64,000 nucleotides of DNA from Bacteroidota bacterium (lineage in GTDB: Bacteria; Bacteroidota; Bacteroidia; Chitinophagales; Chitinophagaceae), in assembly GCA_030706735.1 (NCBI GenBank), contig JAUZNZ010000019.1, positions 30,483 to 94,482 on the forward strand, given 5' to 3'. Below the pieces are notes generated by a model, which worked only from the letters and a program-made list of their open reading frames with translations, did no database searches and was not told the DNA's origin. This document shows, one piece after another, positions 61,013-64,000 of the stretch (the stretch's first letter is position 1; each line of letters begins with the position of its first letter). Position numbers and translations under genes: made by a program.

Positions 61013-62452
61013 ATGGCAAACGATACCAAGCGGTTCCAGGCGATCATCGGGCATTGCAAAGAATACGGGTTCATCTTCCCTTCCAGCGAGATCTATGACG
61101 GTCTTAGTGCGGTCTATGACTATGGCCAGAACGGCAGCGAATTGAAGAAAAATATCAAAGACCATTGGTGGAAGAGCATGACGCAGCTGCAGGATAATAT
61201 TGTCGGGATCGATGCTGCCATATTCATGCACCCGACCACCTGGAAGGCGAGCGGACATGTAGATAATTTCAGCGATCCGATGATCGACAATAAGGATTCC
61301 AAGAAGAGATACCGCGTGGATCACCTGATCGAGGCGCGGATCGACGACCTGGAGGCGGCGGGAAAGCAGGATCAAGCGGCTGCATTGCAGCAGGATATGG
61401 ACCGTCTGCTGGCCGCGAGTGATCTCGATGGCCTCAGGCAACTCATCGAAACCCAGAAAATAAAATGCGCCGTCAGCGGAACCTCCAATTGGACGGATGT
61501 CCGGCAATTCAACCTGATGTTCTCCACGCAATTGGGCAGCGTCAGTGAGGAAGCCTCCGAGATCTACCTGCGGCCCGAGACCGCCCAGGGTATATTCGTG
61601 AACTTCCTGAACGTGCAGAAGACCGGCCGCATGAAGGTGCCCTTCGGCATTGCGCAGATCGGCAAGGCCTTTCGCAATGAGATCGTCGCGCGGCAATTCA
61701 TATTCCGGATGCGGGAATTCGAGCAGATGGAAATGCAGTTCTTCATCCGGCCGGGTACCCAAAAGGAATGGTATGAGTATTGGAAGGAGCAACGAATGCA
61801 ATGGCATTTGGGCCTGGGCATTCCCAGGGAGAAATACCGGTTCCATGATCATGTAAAGTTGGCGCATTACGCGGATGCCGCTTGCGACATCGAATATGAG
61901 TTCCCCATCGGCTTCAAAGAAGTGGAAGGAATCCACTCCCGGACGGATTTCGACCTCAAAAATCACCAGGAGTACAGCAAGAAGAAAATGCAGTATTTCG
62001 ATCCCGAGATCAATCAGAATTATATTCCCTATGTGATCGAGACCTCTATCGGCCTGGACCGGACGGTGCTGATGGTGCTTTCGGAGGCCTATGCGGAGGA
62101 GGACCTCAGTACCCCCGATAAGCCCGACAGCCGTGTGGTACTTAGATTCCCTCCCCGGCTGGCCCCCGTCAAACTGGCCATCCTGCCGTTGACCAAAAAG
62201 GATGGATTGCCCGAGATCGCCCGGGAGATCATGAATGACTGCAAAGCGCACTTCCGGTGCTTTTATGAGGAAAAGGATGCCATCGGCAAGCGTTACCGCC
62301 GCATGGATGCCATTGGGACGCCCTTTTGCGTCACCGTCGATCACCAGACAAAGGAGGATGGTACCGTGACGATCCGACATCGTGACAGTATGAACCAGGA
62401 GCGCATACCCGTGACGTCGATCAGGGAAACGATCCTGAACTATATTTCTTGA
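61013..62452 (+). CDS. glyS: Glycine--tRNA ligase
   Basis: A 479-residue class II aminoacyl-tRNA synthetase of the single-chain (alpha2, eukaryote/archaea-like) type, which charges tRNA-Gly. Conserved parts include KRFQAIIGHCKEYGFIFPSS, LRPETAQGIFVNFLNVQKT, motif 2 FRNEIVARQFIFRMREFEQM, motif 3 YVIETSIGLDRTVLMVLSEA and the C-terminal anticodon-binding domain (PVKLAILPLTKKDGLPEIAR). The ATG at 61013 is chosen; an in-frame TTG at 61004 lies inside a likely promoter box. Expressed alone. Confidence 0.95.
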   Translation: MANDTKRFQAIIGHCKEYGFIFPSSEIYDGLSAVYDYGQNGSELKKNIKDHWWKSMTQLQDNIVGIDAAIFMHPTTWKASGHVDNFSDPMIDNKDSKKRYRVDHLIEARIDDLEAAGKQDQAAALQQDMDRLLAASDLDGLRQLIETQKIKCAVSGTSNWTDVRQFNLMFSTQLGSVSEEASEIYLRPETAQGIFVNFLNVQKTGRMKVPFGIAQIGKAFRNEIVARQFIFRMREFEQMEMQFFIRPGTQKEWYEYWKEQRMQWHLGLGIPREKYRFHDHVKLAHYADAACDIEYEFPIGFKEVEGIHSRTDFDLKNHQEYSKKKMQYFDPEINQNYIPYVIETSIGLDRTVLMVLSEAYAEEDLSTPDKPDSRVVLRFPPRLAPVKLAILPLTKKDGLPEIAREIMNDCKAHFRCFYEEKDAIGKRYRRMDAIGTPFCVTVDHQTKEDGTVTIRHRDSMNQERIPVTSIRETILNYIS

Positions 62453-62483
62453 TGTTTTTTCTGGGGTTTTAAGGGGATCGTAT

Positions 62484-62491
62484 TATATTTG
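62484..62491 (+). promoter_or_regulatory. Candidate -7 box TATATTTG
   Basis: A perfect TAnnTTTG. A TTTT-rich stretch about 20 bases upstream may act as the -33 element. The ATG at 62598 follows after about 100 bases, a longer leader than usual here; no known riboswitch fold was recognised in it. Confidence 0.4.
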
Positions 62492-62597
62492 ACTGATTAA
62501 TTGTCTTATCCTCGGCAACCCTTGAAAAGCGACCTGCGTAAAACCGATATTAGTAGGCAGTTCTCATAGTCCGTTAATCAACCTTAACACTTGTACG

Positions 62598-62879
62598 ATG
62601 TTTACACTTGACCTCATTATCAACCCTATTGTTCTGTTCGTGGCATTTTTGGTAGGCGCAGTCGCAGGATATTTGATCAGCCGGGTCCGGCTGGCCAAGA
62701 GTTACTCCCGCATCAGGCATCTGGAAAACGAAATGATGAGCAGTCACGCGGAGATCCTGGAAATGCAGAAGGCCTATGTGCGGATGGAGACCCGGCTCAA
62801 GGAGCAGTCCATACCCGTCATTCCCATGAAGATCAATGGGAAAGAGAATAATACGTCTAAAGAAAAAGCTTCAAAATAG
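62598..62879 (+). CDS. Small membrane-anchored coiled-coil protein
   Basis: A 93-residue protein: one N-terminal membrane helix (LIINPIVLFVAFLVGAVAGY) with a following basic segment RVRLAKSY, a coiled coil (IRHLENEMMSSHAEILEMQK), and a charged Lys/Glu/Asn tail. Small proteins of this layout are common in Bacteroidota; no function is known. A perfect -7 box lies about 107 bases upstream. Confidence 0.7.
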   Translation: MFTLDLIINPIVLFVAFLVGAVAGYLISRVRLAKSYSRIRHLENEMMSSHAEILEMQKAYVRMETRLKEQSIPVIPMKINGKENNTSKEKASK

Positions 62880-62898
62880 TGGCTTTTCGGCTTGCCGG

Positions 62899-63657
62899 CT
62901 ACCCGTAAAGTTCCTGGTGAATCGCCTTCCGGTCATAACCCAGCTTCTGAATGCGCTGTTTTGCCTCGTCGATCATGTTCTTCCATCCGCATAAGAAGAA
63001 CGAAGCCGATTGTAATTCGGCCGATGCGTCCATCGCCTTTTTGCCCTCGCAGATCTCCTCATAGATCGCATGTACATAGCCTGTTCGAACCAGCTTATCG
63101 CCGGAGGGCACCTCCCTGGAGAAGGTCGGTATATAATGAAATCCGGGCAGCCGCTCCTGCAGGGAGGCCAGTTCGGGCCCGTACAGGCAATCGCTGAATT
63201 TCCGGCAACCGAAAATGAGATAGATGTCCTTGTGGGGGATATGGTGATTCAGGAGGTGATGCGCCATGGAACGGAAGGGTGCGATCCCCGTGCCCGTGCA
63301 GATAAAGAACAGGTCCCGGTCGATCTTTTCCGGCAAGGTGAATACGCCCTGCGGACCGCGAAGAGTCAGTTCACTGCCCACTTTCACCTCATTGAAAAGG
63401 TAATTCGTGCCAAGACCGCCCTCGAGGAGTACGATGACCAACTCGATCTGATTCGTGCCGTCGGGCCAGGAGGCGATCGAATAACTGCGCCATCGTTTAT
63501 TCGGCTTCTCGTGGATCGGAAGATCCAGCGTCACGAACTGTCCCGGACGGAAATCGAAAGTTTCCATCGCAGGCAATTGTATCCAAAAGCGTCGGGTTTG
63601 ACCCGTTTCGTCCTCGATCCTCGTGACGACACCGGTTTGCCAAGGTTGTAGAGCCAT
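62899..63657 (-). CDS. Ferredoxin-NADP reductase-like flavoprotein
   Basis: A 252-residue oxidoreductase. The FAD-binding domain has the RSYSIASWPDG motif near residue 57 and GQFVTLDLPIHEKPNKRW. The NAD(P) domain has FFICTGTGIAPFRSMAHHLL near 113-135 and YLIFGCRKFSDCLYG. The C-terminus ends FFLCGWKNMIDEAKQR and HQELYG. It moves electrons between NAD(P)H and a carrier such as ferredoxin or flavodoxin. It stands alone apart from the upstream T9SS gene 31 bases away. Confidence 0.85.
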   Translation of the reverse strand: MALQPWQTGVVTRIEDETGQTRRFWIQLPAMETFDFRPGQFVTLDLPIHEKPNKRWRSYSIASWPDGTNQIELVIVLLEGGLGTNYLFNEVKVGSELTLRGPQGVFTLPEKIDRDLFFICTGTGIAPFRSMAHHLLNHHIPHKDIYLIFGCRKFSDCLYGPELASLQERLPGFHYIPTFSREVPSGDKLVRTGYVHAIYEEICEGKKAMDASAELQSASFFLCGWKNMIDEAKQRIQKLGYDRKAIHQELYG

Positions 63658-63688
63658 GCGGAAAAATTCCGCGAATATAATTATTTTT

Positions 63689-64000
63689 TTATCTCCTCAC
63701 GAGTATCTTTTTGATAAACACGTCGTTCCCATGCTGGATCTTCAGCACATACATGCCCGATGCAAGCGCTCCGCCATCGATGACCTTCGAGAAGGGCCCT
63801 GCGAAATCCGGATAGACGGACTCATAGACCGTCTGGCCAAGGGTATTGACCAGGGTGATCGAGAGGTTATCCGCGGTCGTGAAGTTGAAGCTCAGATTGA
63901 ATGTGCCCGCATTTGGGTTAGGCGATATGGTCAGGTCGATCGTCGAGCCGGGGAGGTTGTTCGTTCCCGTGGACGTGAAGTTGATCGAATTGGATGTCAG
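63689..64000 (-). CDS. C-terminal end of a T9SS-sorted protein (runs off the window)
   Basis: The last 103 codons of a gene whose start lies beyond 64000. The end reads as a type A T9SS sorting domain: LTISPNPNAGTFNLSFNFTT, a loop VNTLGQTVYESVYPDFAGPF, then ALASGMYVLKIQHGNDVFIK and the terminal KKILVRR. The substrate of the secretion system is thus present, but the cargo's own function is unknown. Only the C-terminus is visible, and it is not the same protein as the glycine-rich cargo at 17.5 kb. Confidence 0.8.
   Translation of the reverse strand: MTSNSINFTSTGTNNLPGSTIDLTISPNPNAGTFNLSFNFTTADNLSITLVNTLGQTVYESVYPDFAGPFSKVIDGGALASGMYVLKIQHGNDVFIKKILVRR

Noticed and set aside
60998-62380. Long open frame (460 codons) antisense to glyS
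   Set aside because: It lies wholly inside a clear glycyl-tRNA synthetase gene; the sequence has no family-like motif and mirrors codon bias of the sense gene, as GC-rich genes often produce such shadows.
62492-62597. Possible riboswitch in the leader of the small membrane protein gene
   Set aside because: The segment CTCGGCAACCC recalls a part of SAM riboswitches, but the preceding conserved half and stems are missing, so it was not called.
1-64000. tRNA, rRNA, CRISPR arrays, phage or insertion sequences
   Set aside because: I looked for T-loop sequences, spaced repeats, transposase motifs and terminal inverted repeats in the gaps and found none.

Overview
The window reads as chromosomal DNA of a GC-rich member of the Bacteroidota, most likely Chitinophagaceae or a close relative. 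That placement is an inference from gene content and signals, not from a marker gene. The pointers are the gliding lipoprotein GldB beside NAD synthetase, two proteins with type IX secretion (T9SS) C-terminal sorting domains, many SCxx-type lipoproteins, a MoxR/DUF58/BatD/BatA cluster, a MarR-GNAT fusion regulator, promoter-like TAnnTTTG boxes in place of TATAAT boxes, and weak Shine-Dalgarno sequences. There is no rRNA, tRNA, CRISPR array, prophage or insertion sequence. Nearly everything is ordinary core or family-level chromosome, densely packed on both strands.

Layout. 0.1-6.2 kb: small lipoproteins, a YcxB-like protein, a fatty acid desaturase, divergent gldB/nadE, and two paralogous lipocalin-like lipoproteins. 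6.3-11.4 kb: the Bat cluster (MoxR ATPase, DUF58, BatD-like, BatA) followed by rsgA. 11.3-17.4 kb: membrane proteins (one, a Pr6Pr-type protein, seems to carry an internal deletion), small lipoproteins, a gamma-carbonic-anhydrase-like protein, a class III aminotransferase, and a small XRE regulator with an inverted repeat at its start. 17.5-22.2 kb: a glycine-rich T9SS-exported protein, then three tandem AraC-type regulators. 22.4-27.2 kb: a glycerol operon glpK-glpD-glpF divergent from a MarR-GNAT regulator, with a double TTACGTAA palindrome between them. 27.3-30.9 kb: a membrane protein and winged-helix regulator, a B12/radical SAM protein, diacylglycerol kinase and a DUF1361 protein. The same 17-bp ACTTTG-N5-CAAAGT site precedes both the regulator operon and the radical SAM gene.

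31-45.4 kb: a large TolB-like outer membrane protein, a metallo-hydrolase, a polysaccharide flippase, a two-component system, ArfB, a YfhO-type membrane protein, Dtd, and a PhzF-family enzyme. 45.6-55.5 kb: a complete eleven-gene respiratory complex I operon, nuoABCDHIJKLMN, with no nuoEFG. It is followed on the same strand by a proline-rich protein, an S9 peptidase and a MazG-type pyrophosphohydrolase. 59-64 kb: a DUF488 protein, a membrane protein, glycyl-tRNA synthetase, a small membrane protein, a ferredoxin-NADP reductase-like flavoprotein, and the C-terminal end of another T9SS cargo protein running off the window.

No strongly novel multi-gene system was found. The observations most worth checking are the two matching operators around the winged-helix regulator, the palindromes in the glycerol-operon control region, complex I without its NADH-oxidising module, the shortened Pr6Pr protein, an orphan C-terminal gene remnant at 30.8 kb, and possible leaderless transcription of nadE and glyS.
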